33,279 nucleotides of DNA. Origin: Corynebacterium sp. NML130628 (GTDB lineage: Bacteria; Actinomycetota; Actinomycetes; Mycobacteriales; Mycobacteriaceae). The notes beneath the pieces were generated by a model. It saw only the letters and a program-made list of their open reading frames with translations. It was not told the origin of the DNA and searched no databases. The position numbers and the translations under genes are program-made. The stretch is from NCBI RefSeq assembly GCF_001875665.1, contig NZ_MLAL01000025.1, positions 1 through 33,279 on the forward strand, in the 5' to 3' direction. How positions within the stretch are numbered: position 1 is the first letter of the stretch; each line of letters starts with the position of its first letter. Of this stretch, positions 7,563 to 16,007 are shown one piece after another.

Positions 7563-8999
7563 TTAGGGTCGCAGCGGCACGCGCGGCACCGGCCGGTGGG
7601 TTGTTCCCGCTGGTGGCGTCGGTGTCGCTGCCCGCAGCACCCGTCTCTTCCGGATCCGATTGGCCGCCGAGTGCATAGCGGGGTCCGTGGTGTTGGCGTG
7701 GCGGGTACCGTCGGCCTTGACCAGCACTGCGGTGCCGGTGGCGGGGTCGTAATCCATGTAGCCCTTGTTGAAGGAGCCGTCTCGGTGGTCGTTGTTGCAC
7801 CGGTGGTGGGTGGGGCACAGGCCAGTGAGGTTGGTGATGTCGGTGCCGCCGTGGCGTAGCCAGGACACGATGTGGTGGGCTTCGCATTCGCTCATCGCGG
7901 TGGTGCATCCGGCCCAGGAGCAGACGCCTTGGAGAGCGAACATGGCGATGCGCTGCCCAACAGAGGCGAGCCGTTTGGACCGGCCCAGGTGCAGCGGCAC
8001 GCCAGTGAGGCCGTCGACGGTGAGTAGGAAGTCAGACGTGCCATCCATGCCGAGGCGCACCAGGTCGAAGGCGTCGAGCTCGACACCGACGTTGGTTTGG
8101 AACAGCGTGGTGGCGTCGGCGTCGGCAAGATCGTCCAGCGTGACGGACACTACGACGGACGCGGCGCCCCCGTTGGAGGCCTGCTCGCCGTGCTCGTATT
8201 GGCGCATGATGGTCATGAATTGGTCGTAGCGGCGTTGGCCGCGGGAGCGAGGGTCGCGGTCCTGCTGGTGCTCGGGCGGGATGTTGGAGTTCGGCGCAAG
8301 CCCTTTGTCGGTCAGCGCTTTGTAGAGGGCGTAGTCGCCTGCGGGCATGTGCAGGCGCACGACGTAGGTGCCGTCGGAGTTTTCCTTGCCCAAGGTGGCC
8401 TCGCGCTTTTCGAAGCCTGCGTTGGGGTTCTTCTTCGCGTGCGGCCTGTTTGCCTTATCGACGAGCCGCTTCACTGTGAGGCGCAGGTCTTTTTCGTCGC
8501 GCGTCTTTGCTTCCTCCATGGCGTGGGCGTAGATGCTCATGTGTTCGCCCTCAGCGGCCTTGAGGAGTTTGTCAGTTTCGCGCCGGATAATGTCCTGCTT
8601 GGCGGCGGAGACCGCGTCGGCGCGGTGGCGGGCATTCTCTTGGTCTTTGCGACGGCGCTCCGCCTCCTCAGCGCTGAGCTCAGGCTCTGGTGCCGGTGGC
8701 GGAGCGAACATAGCTTGGGCGCGGGCTAGCCGGTTGTAGGCCTCGCCTTTGGAGATGCCTAACTTCTCCATGAGGTAGGTATCGGGGTAGTTGGCGCCGA
8801 CGAGTTTGCCGGCGTCAGCGATGACGCAGGCTTGTGCGAAGGCGGCGTCGATGTAGGCCTTCTTATCCATGGCGTGTTCGAGGCGTACGATGTCTTCTGT
8901 GATGGCGGAAAAGGGGAGGGATGTGGGGTCGTCGAGAAGCGTGCGCAGTTGTGTCAGGCCGTTGATGACCTGGTCAACGAGCTTGGTGACGTCGTGCAT
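7563..8999 (-). CDS. HNH endonuclease signature protein, DUF222 (13E12 repeat family)
   Basis: A 478-residue protein with a helical DUF222-like N-terminal region, a highly charged Ala/Glu/Arg segment (about 105-150) that may form a coiled coil, and a C-terminal HNH module at about 360-404. The module has CSWAGC, CEAHHIV, then NLTGLCPTHH, giving two zinc-binding cysteine pairs and the catalytic His. These proteins are multicopy in Corynebacteriales (13E12 family in M. tuberculosis), with unsettled function; several mycobacterial copies belong to the LexA regulon. AGGAGG (9008-9003) precedes the ATG. The gene opposes lhr, with 15 bp between stops, and diverges from nei, with a LexA-like box between them. 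It separates a normally adjacent repair pair. Confidence 0.88.
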   Translation of the reverse strand: MHDVTKLVDQVINGLTQLRTLLDDPTSLPFSAITEDIVRLEHAMDKKAYIDAAFAQACVIADAGKLVGANYPDTYLMEKLGISKGEAYNRLARAQAMFAPPPAPEPELSAEEAERRRKDQENARHRADAVSAAKQDIIRRETDKLLKAAEGEHMSIYAHAMEEAKTRDEKDLRLTVKRLVDKANRPHAKKNPNAGFEKREATLGKENSDGTYVVRLHMPAGDYALYKALTDKGLAPNSNIPPEHQQDRDPRSRGQRRYDQFMTIMRQYEHGEQASNGGAASVVVSVTLDDLADADATTLFQTNVGVELDAFDLVRLGMDGTSDFLLTVDGLTGVPLHLGRSKRLASVGQRIAMFALQGVCSWAGCTTAMSECEAHHIVSWLRHGGTDITNLTGLCPTHHRCNNDHRDGSFNKGYMDYDPATGTAVLVKADGTRHANTTDPAMHSAANRIRKRRVLRAATPTPPAGTTHRPVPRVPLRP

Positions 9000-9026
9000 T
9001 TCTCCTCCTTGAAGTAGCTAAGAGTA

Positions 9027-9032
9027 ACTATA
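9027..9032 (-). promoter_or_regulatory. -10 element of the HNH/DUF222 gene
   Basis: TATAGT on the minus strand, about 20 nt upstream of the AGGAGG ribosome site, is close to the TATAAT consensus. No convincing -35 hexamer is visible. The LexA-like box lies about 30 bp further upstream. Confidence 0.5.
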
Positions 9033-9061
9033 TCGACGCGTCAGACATGAAAGATCAGCAT

Positions 9062-9077
9062 TCGAACAACCGTTCTA
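9062..9077. promoter_or_regulatory. LexA-type SOS box candidate
   Basis: TCGAACAACCGTTCTA matches the actinobacterial LexA palindrome TCGAAC-N4-GTTCGA at 11 of 12 arm positions. It lies between the divergent HNH/DUF222 gene and nei, and its right edge overlaps the proposed nei -10 (TATTAT, 9076-9081). LexA binding there would block nei transcription and might also affect the HNH gene. Assignment is by motif only. Confidence 0.6.
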
Positions 9078-9081
9078 TTAT
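9076..9081 (+). promoter_or_regulatory. -10 element of nei
   Basis: TATTAT matches TATAAT at five of six positions and sits about 50 nt before the nei start. It shares two bases with the LexA-like box. No clear -35 is seen. Confidence 0.45.
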
Positions 9082-9132
9082 AGGCGATCGGAGTTGCAAA
9101 GGCCGCACAAGAAGCGGAACATGGAGCGCATT

Positions 9133-9960
9133 ATGCCCGAGGGTGATTCCGTCTATCAGCTGTCCAAGCGTCTGCAATGGATGCAACACCGTGTAGTAAC
9201 AGCCACCAGTATCCGCGTGCCGCGCTTCGCCACTGTCGATTTCACCGGCATGACCTGCGAGCGCGTCTGGCCCTATGGCAAGCACCTGTTTATGGAGTTT
9301 TCCCGCGAAGGCCACGAGCCTCAGGTGCTGCACACACACCTCAAGATGGAAGGCACTTGGGCAATCCACCGCGCGGGCACCCGCTGGCGCAAACCCGGCC
9401 ACACCGCCCGCGTGGTGTTGCGCCTCGCGGACACACCGAAGTCAGACATAGAGCTTGTCGGGCACTCGCTCGGACTCGTCGAGATTTTCTCAGCGCGCGA
9501 GTACCCGCAGCGGATGGGCTACCTCGGCCCGGACATGCTAGCTCCCGATTTTGATCAGGAAGAGGTCGTGCGCAGGATCAGCGAACACCCGCGCCTCGAG
9601 ATGGGGCGAGCGCTGCTCAACCAGCGTTTCGTCGCTGGCATCGGCAACGAGTATCGCGCCGAAATTCACTTCATCGCCGGTACGCACCCGTCGCGCGAGG
9701 TGGGTGAGGTGGACGTCGAAAAGCATGTGGCGATCGCGCGGCGCCTCATGTGGGCAAACAAAGACTCCCCGGTGCGAGTGACCACGGGGATCAAACGCGC
9801 CGGGGAGACGAGTTACGTTTTTGGAAGGAATAACAAGCCGTGTCGGCGGTGTGGCACGCTCATTGAGAAGGGATTCCTCGGGGGAGCGGGCGACTTAGAG
9901 CGAGTTATTTGGTGGTGCCCTCGGTGTCAGCCGCCTTCTCCTTCATGGAGCGGCGAATGA
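9133..9960 (+). CDS. nei: Fpg/Nei-family DNA glycosylase (endonuclease VIII-like)
   Basis: A 275-residue bifunctional glycosylase/AP lyase for oxidised bases. ATG 9133 gives the N-terminal MPEGDS; after Met removal Pro2 is the catalytic amine and Glu3 the general acid, so the upstream in-frame ATGs at 9094 and 9121 are excluded. GGAG at 9123-9126 gives a suitable ribosome site. GKHLFMEF, the helix-two-turn-helix RFVAGIGNEYRAE and a C-terminal zinc finger (CRRC ... CPRC) are present. MPEGDS favours Nei over Fpg. The 3' end overlaps dedA tail-to-tail by 56 bp. A LexA-like box in the promoter suggests damage control. Confidence 0.93.
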   Translation: MPEGDSVYQLSKRLQWMQHRVVTATSIRVPRFATVDFTGMTCERVWPYGKHLFMEFSREGHEPQVLHTHLKMEGTWAIHRAGTRWRKPGHTARVVLRLADTPKSDIELVGHSLGLVEIFSAREYPQRMGYLGPDMLAPDFDQEEVVRRISEHPRLEMGRALLNQRFVAGIGNEYRAEIHFIAGTHPSREVGEVDVEKHVAIARRLMWANKDSPVRVTTGIKRAGETSYVFGRNNKPCRRCGTLIEKGFLGGAGDLERVIWWCPRCQPPSPSWSGE

Positions 9961-10543
9961 AGTAGACCAGGAAGCCGAGCATGATCAGGATCAGTAGGAC
10001 GTAGACCACGGTCGAGTACGTATCCACGTAGTGGGCGACTGTCTCCCAGCTTTCCCCGAGGTACATGCCGAGCGTAATCAGGATCGCGTTCCAGATTGCG
10101 GAGCCGAGCCCGGTCCACAGGGCGAACATCGCGAGGTTCATGCGGTCCAGGCCTGCTGGAATCGAGATGAGGGAACGCACGCCGGGAATCAATCGGCCGA
10201 AGAAGACTGAGGAGCGGCCGTGCTTATCAAACCACTCGAGGGACTTATCGACGTCCGACGCCTTGACCAGCCACATCCAGTCGGCGATCGCGCGCAGGCG
10301 TTCGGCGCCCAGCCAGGCACCGAGGCCGTAGAGGAAGAACGCGCCCGCGACGGACCCCATCACCGACCAAATGAACACTGCCGCGTAGCTCAGTGAGCCC
10401 TGCGCGACCGTAAAACCGGCGAGCGGCAGCACTACCTCGGAAGGGATCGGAGGGAAGACGTTCTCCAGGAAAATCGCTATCCCGACGCCGGGGGCGCCGA
10501 GAAGCTCCATCAGGTTGACGATCCAGTCGATGATGGCTTGCAT
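9905..10543 (-). CDS. DedA-family integral membrane protein
   Basis: A 212-residue protein of the DedA/SNARE-associated (VTT) superfamily with about five hydrophobic segments. The signatures FLENVFPPIPSEVVLPLAG and FGRLIPGVRSLISIPAG are present. The family affects membrane homeostasis, proton-motive force and lipid (undecaprenyl-phosphate or phosphatidylethanolamine) flipping; the substrate here is unknown. ATG 10543 is preferred over GTG 10549 because AAGGAG sits 5 nt before the ATG but would overlap the GTG. The last 56 bp are antisense to the 3' end of nei. It lies 67 nt downstream of pgi and may be cotranscribed with it. Confidence 0.92.
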   Translation of the reverse strand: MQAIIDWIVNLMELLGAPGVGIAIFLENVFPPIPSEVVLPLAGFTVAQGSLSYAAVFIWSVMGSVAGAFFLYGLGAWLGAERLRAIADWMWLVKASDVDKSLEWFDKHGRSSVFFGRLIPGVRSLISIPAGLDRMNLAMFALWTGLGSAIWNAILITLGMYLGESWETVAHYVDTYSTVVYVLLILIMLGFLVYFIRRSMKEKAADTEGTTK

Positions 10544-10610
10544 GTTCACTCCTTAGTTGCATGTAAAACAACTGCTTATCTTGCCTCACCAAGGAGTGAT
10601 GCACCAAGCG

Positions 10611-12251
10611 CTAACGGCGATTTTCGCGGTACCAGCCGATCAGTGCGTCGGTGGAAGCATCGCCCGTTGCTGGGGTTTCTTCGCCGGCGACGGCCTTGGC
10701 CAGGTCGTTTGCCTGCTGCTTGCCGAGTTCGACGCCCCACTGGTCAAACGAGTTGATGTCCCAAATCACACCCTCTGTGAACACGATGTGCTCGTAGAGC
10801 GCGATGAGCGCGCCGAGCGTGAACGGGGTCAGCTCCTCGGCCAGGATGGTCGTGGTCGGACGGTTGCCTGGCATGACCTTGTGCGGGGCCAGCGACGCGT
10901 CGACACCCTCGGCCTCGATGGCGGCCTGGTCCTTGCCGAACGCGAGCACCTTCGTCTGTGCGAAGAAGTTGCCCATCAGCAGGTCGTGCATGGAGCCTTC
11001 GCCGGTCATCGTCGGGAAGTCTTCCTTCGGCGTGGCGAAGCCGATAAAGTCCGCTGGCACGAGCGAGGTGCCCTGGTGCAGTAGCTGGAAGAACGCGTGC
11101 TGGCCGTTCGTGCCTGGCTCGCCCCAGAAAATCTCACCGGTGTTGTAGGCGACCGAGGTGCCGTCGTGGCGCACGGACTTGCCGTTGGACTCCATGGTCA
11201 GCTGCTGCAGGTAGGCAGGGAAGCGGGAAAGGTCCTCAGAGTAGGGCAGGACGGCGTGCGTCTCGGCATTGTAGAAGTTGCGGTACCAGACGTTGAGCAG
11301 CCCCATCAGCACCGGCACGTTCTGGGAGAACTCGGTGGTGCGGAAGTGCTCGTCCATGGCGTGGAAGCCCTCGAGCATCCGCATGAAGTCCAGGGGTCCA
11401 ATGACGGCCATCAGGCTCAGGCCGATTGCGGAGTCCATGGAGTAGCGGCCGCCGACCCAGTTCCAGAACGGGAACATGTTCGCGGTGTCGATACCGAACT
11501 CAGTGACCTTCTCTGCGTTCGTGGACACTGCGACGAAGTGCTTCGCCACAGCGGAAGCGTCGCCGTCGAACTGCTCGATGAGCCAGCGCTTCGCCACATG
11601 CGCGTTGGTCAGGGTCTCCTGGGTGGTAAACGTCTTGGAGGCGATGACGAACAGCGTCTCTTCCGGGTTGCAACGGTCGAGGACTGCGGCGATGTCTGCC
11701 GGGTCGACGTTGGAGACGAACTCGGCGGTAATGCCTGCGGTTGCGTACGCGCGCAGCGCCTTGGTTGCCATCGCAGGGCCTAGGTCCGAGCCGCCGATAC
11801 CAATGTTGACGATCTTCTTGATCGTGCGGCCGGTCTGGCCCAGCCATTCACCTGAGCGCAGCGCCGATGCGAAGTCACGCATCCGGCCCAGCACCTCATG
11901 TACGTCCGCCGCCACGTCCTGGTCGTCGACCTTGAGGTTGGCCTCTACCGGGAGGCGCAGCGCGGTGTGGAGCACCGCGCGGTCCTCGGTGTCGTTGATG
12001 TGCTCGCCTGCGAACATTGCATCAATCTTGGTGCGAAGCTGCGCGGCATCCGCGAGGGATACGAGTGCATCGACGATGTCGGCGTCGATAAGCTGCTTGG
12101 AAAGGTCAACGTGGAGCCCTGCGGCGTCGAAGGTGAGCTTCTTCGCGCGGTCTGCGTCGCGGTCGAAGAGCTCGCGCAGCGTCGTGCTGGACTTAGAGGC
12201 GTAGAGCTTCTCCAAGTCAGACCAAGCTGACGTGGCGGTGATATCGGACAT
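10611..12251 (-). CDS. pgi: Glucose-6-phosphate isomerase
   Basis: Cytosolic glycolytic and gluconeogenic enzyme interconverting glucose 6-phosphate and fructose 6-phosphate. The 546-residue length is typical. Both family signatures are present: the phosphate-binding [13 protein letters not shown] near the first third and [14 protein letters not shown] in the SIS domain, followed by [18 protein letters not shown], which carries catalytic residues. AAGGAGG sits 6 nt before the ATG. It is transcribed in the same direction as the chorismate mutase gene (72-nt gap) and dedA. The order pgi, chorismate mutase, pcrA is conserved in M. tuberculosis. Confidence 0.97.
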   Translation of the reverse strand: MSDITATSAWSDLEKLYASKSSTTLRELFDRDADRAKKLTFDAAGLHVDLSKQLIDADIVDALVSLADAAQLRTKIDAMFAGEHINDTEDRAVLHTALRLPVEANLKVDDQDVAADVHEVLGRMRDFASALRSGEWLGQTGRTIKKIVNIGIGGSDLGPAMATKALRAYATAGITAEFVSNVDPADIAAVLDRCNPEETLFVIASKTFTTQETLTNAHVAKRWLIEQFDGDASAVAKHFVAVSTNAEKVTEFGIDTANMFPFWNWVGGRYSMDSAIGLSLMAVIGPLDFMRMLEGFHAMDEHFRTTEFSQNVPVLMGLLNVWYRNFYNAETHAVLPYSEDLSRFPAYLQQLTMESNGKSVRHDGTSVAYNTGEIFWGEPGTNGQHAFFQLLHQGTSLVPADFIGFATPKEDFPTMTGEGSMHDLLMGNFFAQTKVLAFGKDQAAIEAEGVDASLAPHKVMPGNRPTTTILAEELTPFTLGALIALYEHIVFTEGVIWDINSFDQWGVELGKQQANDLAKAVAGEETPATGDASTDALIGWYRENRR

Positions 12252-12323
12252 AGTTCCTCCTTGAAACGGATGCTTGTCTGCCTAGATATGGTACTACGAA
12301 AGTTGGGGAGTGCGTGGTTGGGG

Positions 12324-12617
12324 CTAGCCCAGCTTTCCGCGACCCAGGCGCAGCAAGATACTTGCTAACGCCGGGCCTTCCTCCCCAAGCTCATCGCGGA
12401 ATTGGTTAATAATCGCGACTTCTCGGGTATGCACAAGTTTTGTGCCACCTGAACCCATCCGCGTCTTGCCGATCGCCTTCGACACCTGGGTGCGCCGTTG
12501 AATTGCGTCCAAAATCACACGGTCGAGGCGGTCGATCTCCTTGCGGTACTGCTGAATCTCCGCATCAGAGAGCGGATCGTCCGTCCCGGACGGCATGCGG
12601 ATCTCGAAGTCACTCAT
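12324..12617 (-). CDS. Chorismate mutase (AroQ type)
   Basis: A 97-residue all-helical chorismate mutase, turning chorismate into prephenate for Phe and Tyr synthesis. YRKEIDRLDRVILDAIQRR, KAIGKTRM and EVAIINQFRDELG match the AroQ helices with the conserved Arg and Lys of the active site. The C-terminal end LGRGKLG resembles the tail of the M. tuberculosis enzyme Rv0948c, which docks on DAHP synthase and is activated by it; a similar partnership is inferred. It is divergent from pcrA with 61 bp between starts, so their promoters must share this small region. Confidence 0.93.
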   Translation of the reverse strand: MSDFEIRMPSGTDDPLSDAEIQQYRKEIDRLDRVILDAIQRRTQVSKAIGKTRMGSGGTKLVHTREVAIINQFRDELGEEGPALASILLRLGRGKLG

Positions 12618-12665
12618 GGTTGCTCATTATGCCACTGCTCCAGTGGTTGTGTCCGGGGTGTGCGT

Positions 12666-12671
12666 TAGGGT
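12666..12671 (+). promoter_or_regulatory. -10 element of pcrA (probable leaderless promoter)
   Basis: TAGGGT ends 7 nt before ATG 12679. No ribosome-binding site precedes that ATG, and the conserved protein begins there (MNDLTLGLNPQQ), so a leaderless transcript is likely. Confidence 0.5.
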
Positions 12672-12678
12672 GTGTGGC

Positions 12679-15009
12679 ATGAATGATCTGACGCTAGGAC
12701 TCAACCCCCAACAGGAAGCCGCAGTGCGCCACAGTGGCTCTCCACTTTTGATTGTCGCGGGCGCTGGTTCCGGCAAAACCGCGGTGCTGACCAGGCGCAT
12801 CGCTTTCTTGTTGCAGGAGCGCGGTGTCGCACCTTGGCAGGTCCTGGCGATCACTTTTACCAACAAGGCCGCTGCGGAGATGAAAGAGCGCGTCGAGGCG
12901 CTCATCGGGCCGCAAACAGAGCGGATGTGGGTTGCAACCTTCCACTCGATCTGCGTGCGGATCCTTCGCCAGCAGGCTCAGCTCGTCCCCGGTCTGAATA
13001 CGAACTTCAGTATTTATGATGCCGACGATTCCCGCCGCCTGCTCTCGATGATCGCGAAGGAAAACAACCTCGACCTGAAGAAGTTTGCTCCCCGGGTGCT
13101 TGCGAACGCGATCTCGAACCTCAAAAACGAGCTCATCGACGAGCAACAGGCGGCCGATGACGCGCAGCGCACCCACAACCCTTTCGACTCCACAGTGGCC
13201 AAGGTGTTTGCCGAGTACCAGCGCCGCCTACGTGCCGCGAACGCGGTCGACTTCGACGACCTCATCGGGGAAGTCGTACGGATCTTCAAGGAGCATCCGC
13301 AGGTCGCAGAATATTATCGACGCCGCTTCCGCCACGTACTCGTGGACGAGTACCAGGACACGAACCATGCGCAGTACGAGCTGATCCACACGCTGGTGGG
13401 CAAGGGGCCCGACGCTTCCGAACTTGCCGTTGTTGGCGACTCCGACCAGTCCATTTACGCGTTCCGTGGCGCGACGATCCGCAACATTGAGGAGTTCGAG
13501 CGCGACTATCCCGACGCAACCACGATCGTGCTGGAGCAAAACTACCGCTCGACGCAAACGATCCTGGACGCCGCTAACGCAGTCATCTCTCAAAACACCG
13601 GGCGGCGCCCCAAGAAGCTATGGACCGAGCACGGCACCGGCGACCAGATCGTCGGCTACGTCGCGGACAATGAGCACGATGAGGCTAAATTTATCGCGGG
13701 CGAGATCGACCGGCTCTCCGATAGCGGCGTGCCTTACTCCGACATGGCGATCATGTACCGCACCAACAATGCCTCGCGTGCGCTGGAAGACATTTTCATC
13801 CGCACCGGCATCCCGTACAAGGTGGTCGGCGGCACGCGATTTTACGAGCGCAAAGAAGTCCGCGACATCGTGGCCTACCTTAAGGCGCTTGAAAACCCGG
13901 ATGACACGGTGAGCCTGCGCAGGATCATCAATGAGCCAAAGCGTGCTATCGGCGACAAGGCACAGTCCACGGTGGCGCTGTACGCGCAGACCTACTCCGT
14001 AAGCTTCGGCCAGGCGTTGCGGGTGGCGGCCGACGGCGGGATTGATGCCCTTGGCACCCGAGCGAAGAACGCCATCAAGGGATTTGTCACCATGATGGAT
14101 GAGCTACGCGAGGAAATGTCAGCAGGCCAGCGGGAGGGGGCGAGCAACACTGACCTCGGCGAGCTGGTCTCCAGGATCCTTGATGCCACCGGGTACAAAG
14201 CCCACTTGGAGCAATCGAACGATCCACAGGATGCCACGCGCCTGGACAACCTGAATGAGCTGGTGTCCGTCGCACGCGAGTACTCCTCGGAGTCCGCACT
14301 CCAGCTGGCGTACCTCAGCGATGAGGAAATCTCAGAGATCTTCGACGAGGGCGAACCGCTGCCGGGGACGCTGCAGGCTTTCCTCGAGAAGGTAGCGCTC
14401 GTCGCCGACGCCGACCAGCTACCCGAAAACGAACAGGGTGTGGTCACGTTGATGACCTTGCACACCGCAAAGGGCCTTGAGTTCCCCGTCGTCTTTGTGA
14501 CTGGGTGGGAAGATGGGCAATTCCCGCACTTGCGCGCGTTGGGAGATTCGGCAGAGCTCGCCGAAGAGCGCCGCCTGGCGTACGTCGGTATTACTCGTGC
14601 GCGCAAACGCCTGTATCTGACGCGCGCGATGTTGCGTTCCTCGTGGGGGAGCCCAGTGACAAACCCGGCAAGCCGGTTCCTTGGGGAGATTCCGCAGGAG
14701 CTTATCGATTGGAGGCGAGAAGAACCCGTGTATTCTTCGGGGGCTTCACAGTCGCCGTGGGGTACTGGCGGCCGTAGCCGCGGTGGCGGGTTTGGACGTT
14801 CCCAGTCGCGTGGCGGCGGCAGCAGGGCGAAGGTAAACAAGGACCTGCAGCTCGCCGTCGGGGATCGGGTCAACCATGCGAAGTACGGCCTGGGTACCGT
14901 GCTCGCCGTCGATGGTGTAGGCGTGCGCGAAACGGTGACGATTGACTTCGGATCCTCCGGGACGGTCCGACTAATGCTGATCGGTGGCGTCCCGATGGAA
15001 AAGCTTTAA
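12679..15009 (+). CDS. pcrA: ATP-dependent DNA helicase PcrA/UvrD1
   Basis: A 776-residue SF1A 3'-5' helicase for nucleotide excision repair and clearing of replication and recombination intermediates. Motifs in order: LNPQQEAAV (Q motif), Walker A AGAGSGKT, TFHSICVRILR, LVDEYQDTN (motif II), VGDSDQSIYAFRGA (III), LEQNYRST (IV), TLHTAKGLEFPVVF (V) and AYVGITRARKRLYL (VI). A Gly/Arg/Ser-rich linker and a C-terminal Tudor-like fold (VGDRVNHAKYGLGTV) follow; in mycobacterial UvrD1 this tail contacts Ku and RNA polymerase. ATG 12679 is preferred over an upstream in-frame ATG at 12595, which would run through the chorismate mutase start. The stop abuts the next gene's stop with no gap. Confidence 0.96.
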   Translation: MNDLTLGLNPQQEAAVRHSGSPLLIVAGAGSGKTAVLTRRIAFLLQERGVAPWQVLAITFTNKAAAEMKERVEALIGPQTERMWVATFHSICVRILRQQAQLVPGLNTNFSIYDADDSRRLLSMIAKENNLDLKKFAPRVLANAISNLKNELIDEQQAADDAQRTHNPFDSTVAKVFAEYQRRLRAANAVDFDDLIGEVVRIFKEHPQVAEYYRRRFRHVLVDEYQDTNHAQYELIHTLVGKGPDASELAVVGDSDQSIYAFRGATIRNIEEFERDYPDATTIVLEQNYRSTQTILDAANAVISQNTGRRPKKLWTEHGTGDQIVGYVADNEHDEAKFIAGEIDRLSDSGVPYSDMAIMYRTNNASRALEDIFIRTGIPYKVVGGTRFYERKEVRDIVAYLKALENPDDTVSLRRIINEPKRAIGDKAQSTVALYAQTYSVSFGQALRVAADGGIDALGTRAKNAIKGFVTMMDELREEMSAGQREGASNTDLGELVSRILDATGYKAHLEQSNDPQDATRLDNLNELVSVAREYSSESALQLAYLSDEEISEIFDEGEPLPGTLQAFLEKVALVADADQLPENEQGVVTLMTLHTAKGLEFPVVFVTGWEDGQFPHLRALGDSAELAEERRLAYVGITRARKRLYLTRAMLRSSWGSPVTNPASRFLGEIPQELIDWRREEPVYSSGASQSPWGTGGRSRGGGFGRSQSRGGGSRAKVNKDLQLAVGDRVNHAKYGLGTVLAVDGVGVRETVTIDFGSSGTVRLMLIGGVPMEKL

Positions 15010-15699
15010 CTACTGAATGCGGATACCGGCCTGTGCGAACCATGGCACAGGGTCTACCGGTGTCACACCATCTGGGTGGATCTCGAAGTGGAGGTGCGGG
15101 CCGGTGGAGAAACCTTCGCTGCCGATCTGCGCGATCTGCTGGCCGGCAGTGACACGCTGCCCGACACTGACGTTGTAGACCGCCATGTGGCCGTACACGG
15201 AGACCTCGCCCCCGTCGTGCTTGATAACGACCCAGTTGCCGAAGCCTTGGGCCGGGCCCGCGTTGATTACCGTGCCGTCCATCACGGCGTAGATGGGGGA
15301 GCCAAGGTTATTCGCGATATCGATGCCCTGATGGACCGTGCCCCAGCGGGGGCCGAACCCAGAGGTAAACGTACCTGTCGCCGGAGTGACTACGGTGCGC
15401 CCATCGGCGGTGCGACCACGCTGGTAGCGGACGCCCCCGTTCGCGCCCTCCTGTTGGAAGGAGAGACCAAGCTTTTCCTGTACGACGCGAGGGTCGTAGA
15501 CGAGCGAGTAGTCCCCGACGCGCAGAGTTGCGCCGCTGTCCAGAATCGTGTCTGCTGCCTGGGCAACAGCCTTCACAGCCTGATTGTGATCAACCGGAGC
15601 GCCGTTCAGCGTGAGCCCTACAGCGTTCGCAGGGGATGCGGTGAGGGTGAGCATGGACGCAGTCGCGACGGCGAGTGCCGAAAGTACTGTGCGATTCAT
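15010..15699 (-). CDS. Secreted M23 metallopeptidase (LytM-type cell-wall hydrolase), copy 1
   Basis: A 229-residue exported peptidase. The N-terminus MNRTVLSALA and hydrophobic run ending ASPANA form a Sec signal peptide with cleavage after ANA (residue 26). A short N-domain is followed by an M23 domain from about 110. Zinc ligands are H123 and D127 (HQGID) and H204, with catalytic H171 (YGH) and H202 (HLH). M23 enzymes cut peptidoglycan cross-bridges or stem peptides. ATG 15699 gives the clean signal peptide; an in-frame TTG at 15711 is directly after AAAAGG and too close to it. The catalytic domain is a gap-free paralogue of the next peptidase. The equivalent M. tuberculosis gene, Rv0950c, also follows uvrD1. 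Confidence 0.9.
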   Translation of the reverse strand: MNRTVLSALAVATASMLTLTASPANAVGLTLNGAPVDHNQAVKAVAQAADTILDSGATLRVGDYSLVYDPRVVQEKLGLSFQQEGANGGVRYQRGRTADGRTVVTPATGTFTSGFGPRWGTVHQGIDIANNLGSPIYAVMDGTVINAGPAQGFGNWVVIKHDGGEVSVYGHMAVYNVSVGQRVTAGQQIAQIGSEGFSTGPHLHFEIHPDGVTPVDPVPWFAQAGIRIQ

Positions 15700-15762
15700 A
15701 CGGAGAAGCAACCTTTTCTACAAATATTCGGGTGGCCACGCTGTAGCCACATACAGCGACAA

Positions 15763-15791
15763 AACTTAGTCACCTCTCGGAGGCTTAGCAA
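15763..15791 (-). promoter_or_regulatory. Promoter of M23 peptidase copy 1
   Basis: On the minus strand TTGCTA (15791-15786) and TAAGTT (15768-15763) are separated by exactly 17 nt, giving a start near 15756 and a leader of about 57 nt. Just upstream of the -35, GTAAC-N5-GTAAA (15795-15809, plus strand) resembles the GTAAC motif repeated at copy 2. Confidence 0.5.
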
Positions 15792-15951
15792 TGCGTAACT
15801 GCAGGTAAAGAGGGAAAAGTATGTTCGAATGAGTTTGTGGGTCCCGGGAATCAGCAGGCTGCGCGCCCGTGACAGATGTGACGAATGGGAACAGTGTTGC
15901 CAATGTGATTAGCGGCGGGGGTGGTGTGCGGTACCCCCGTTCAGCGTGTCG

Positions 15952-15994
15952 AAAAAGAAAAACCGCCGCGGCTCATATAGAAGCCACGGCGGTT
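15952..15994 (-). terminator. Intrinsic terminator of M23 peptidase copy 2
   Basis: AACCGCCG(C)GGCT (15961-15973) pairs with AGCC(A)CGGCGGTT (15982-15994), a 13-bp stem with one mismatch. Read on the minus strand it is followed by TTTTTCTTTTT. It starts 13 nt after the stop codon. Confidence 0.85.
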
Positions 15995-16007
15995 CGGAAG
16001 ATTGGGA

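Larger units (their letters stand above)
15700..16007. other. 308-bp intergenic region between the two M23 peptidase genes
   Basis: It contains the promoter of copy 1 (15763-15791), a small hairpin GCTGTA-N6-TACAGC (15740-15757) near its transcription start, and the terminator of copy 2 (15952-15994). No convincing gene or RNA is seen in 15800-15950. Confidence 0.6.

Noticed and set aside
8641..8760. Possible frameshift or fusion in the charged middle of the HNH protein
   Set aside because: The frame is continuous, and such charged linkers are normal between DUF222 and HNH modules.
15823..15832. TGTTCGAATG as a second LexA site
   Set aside because: Only a half-site matches; the other arm is absent and no promoter is aligned with it.
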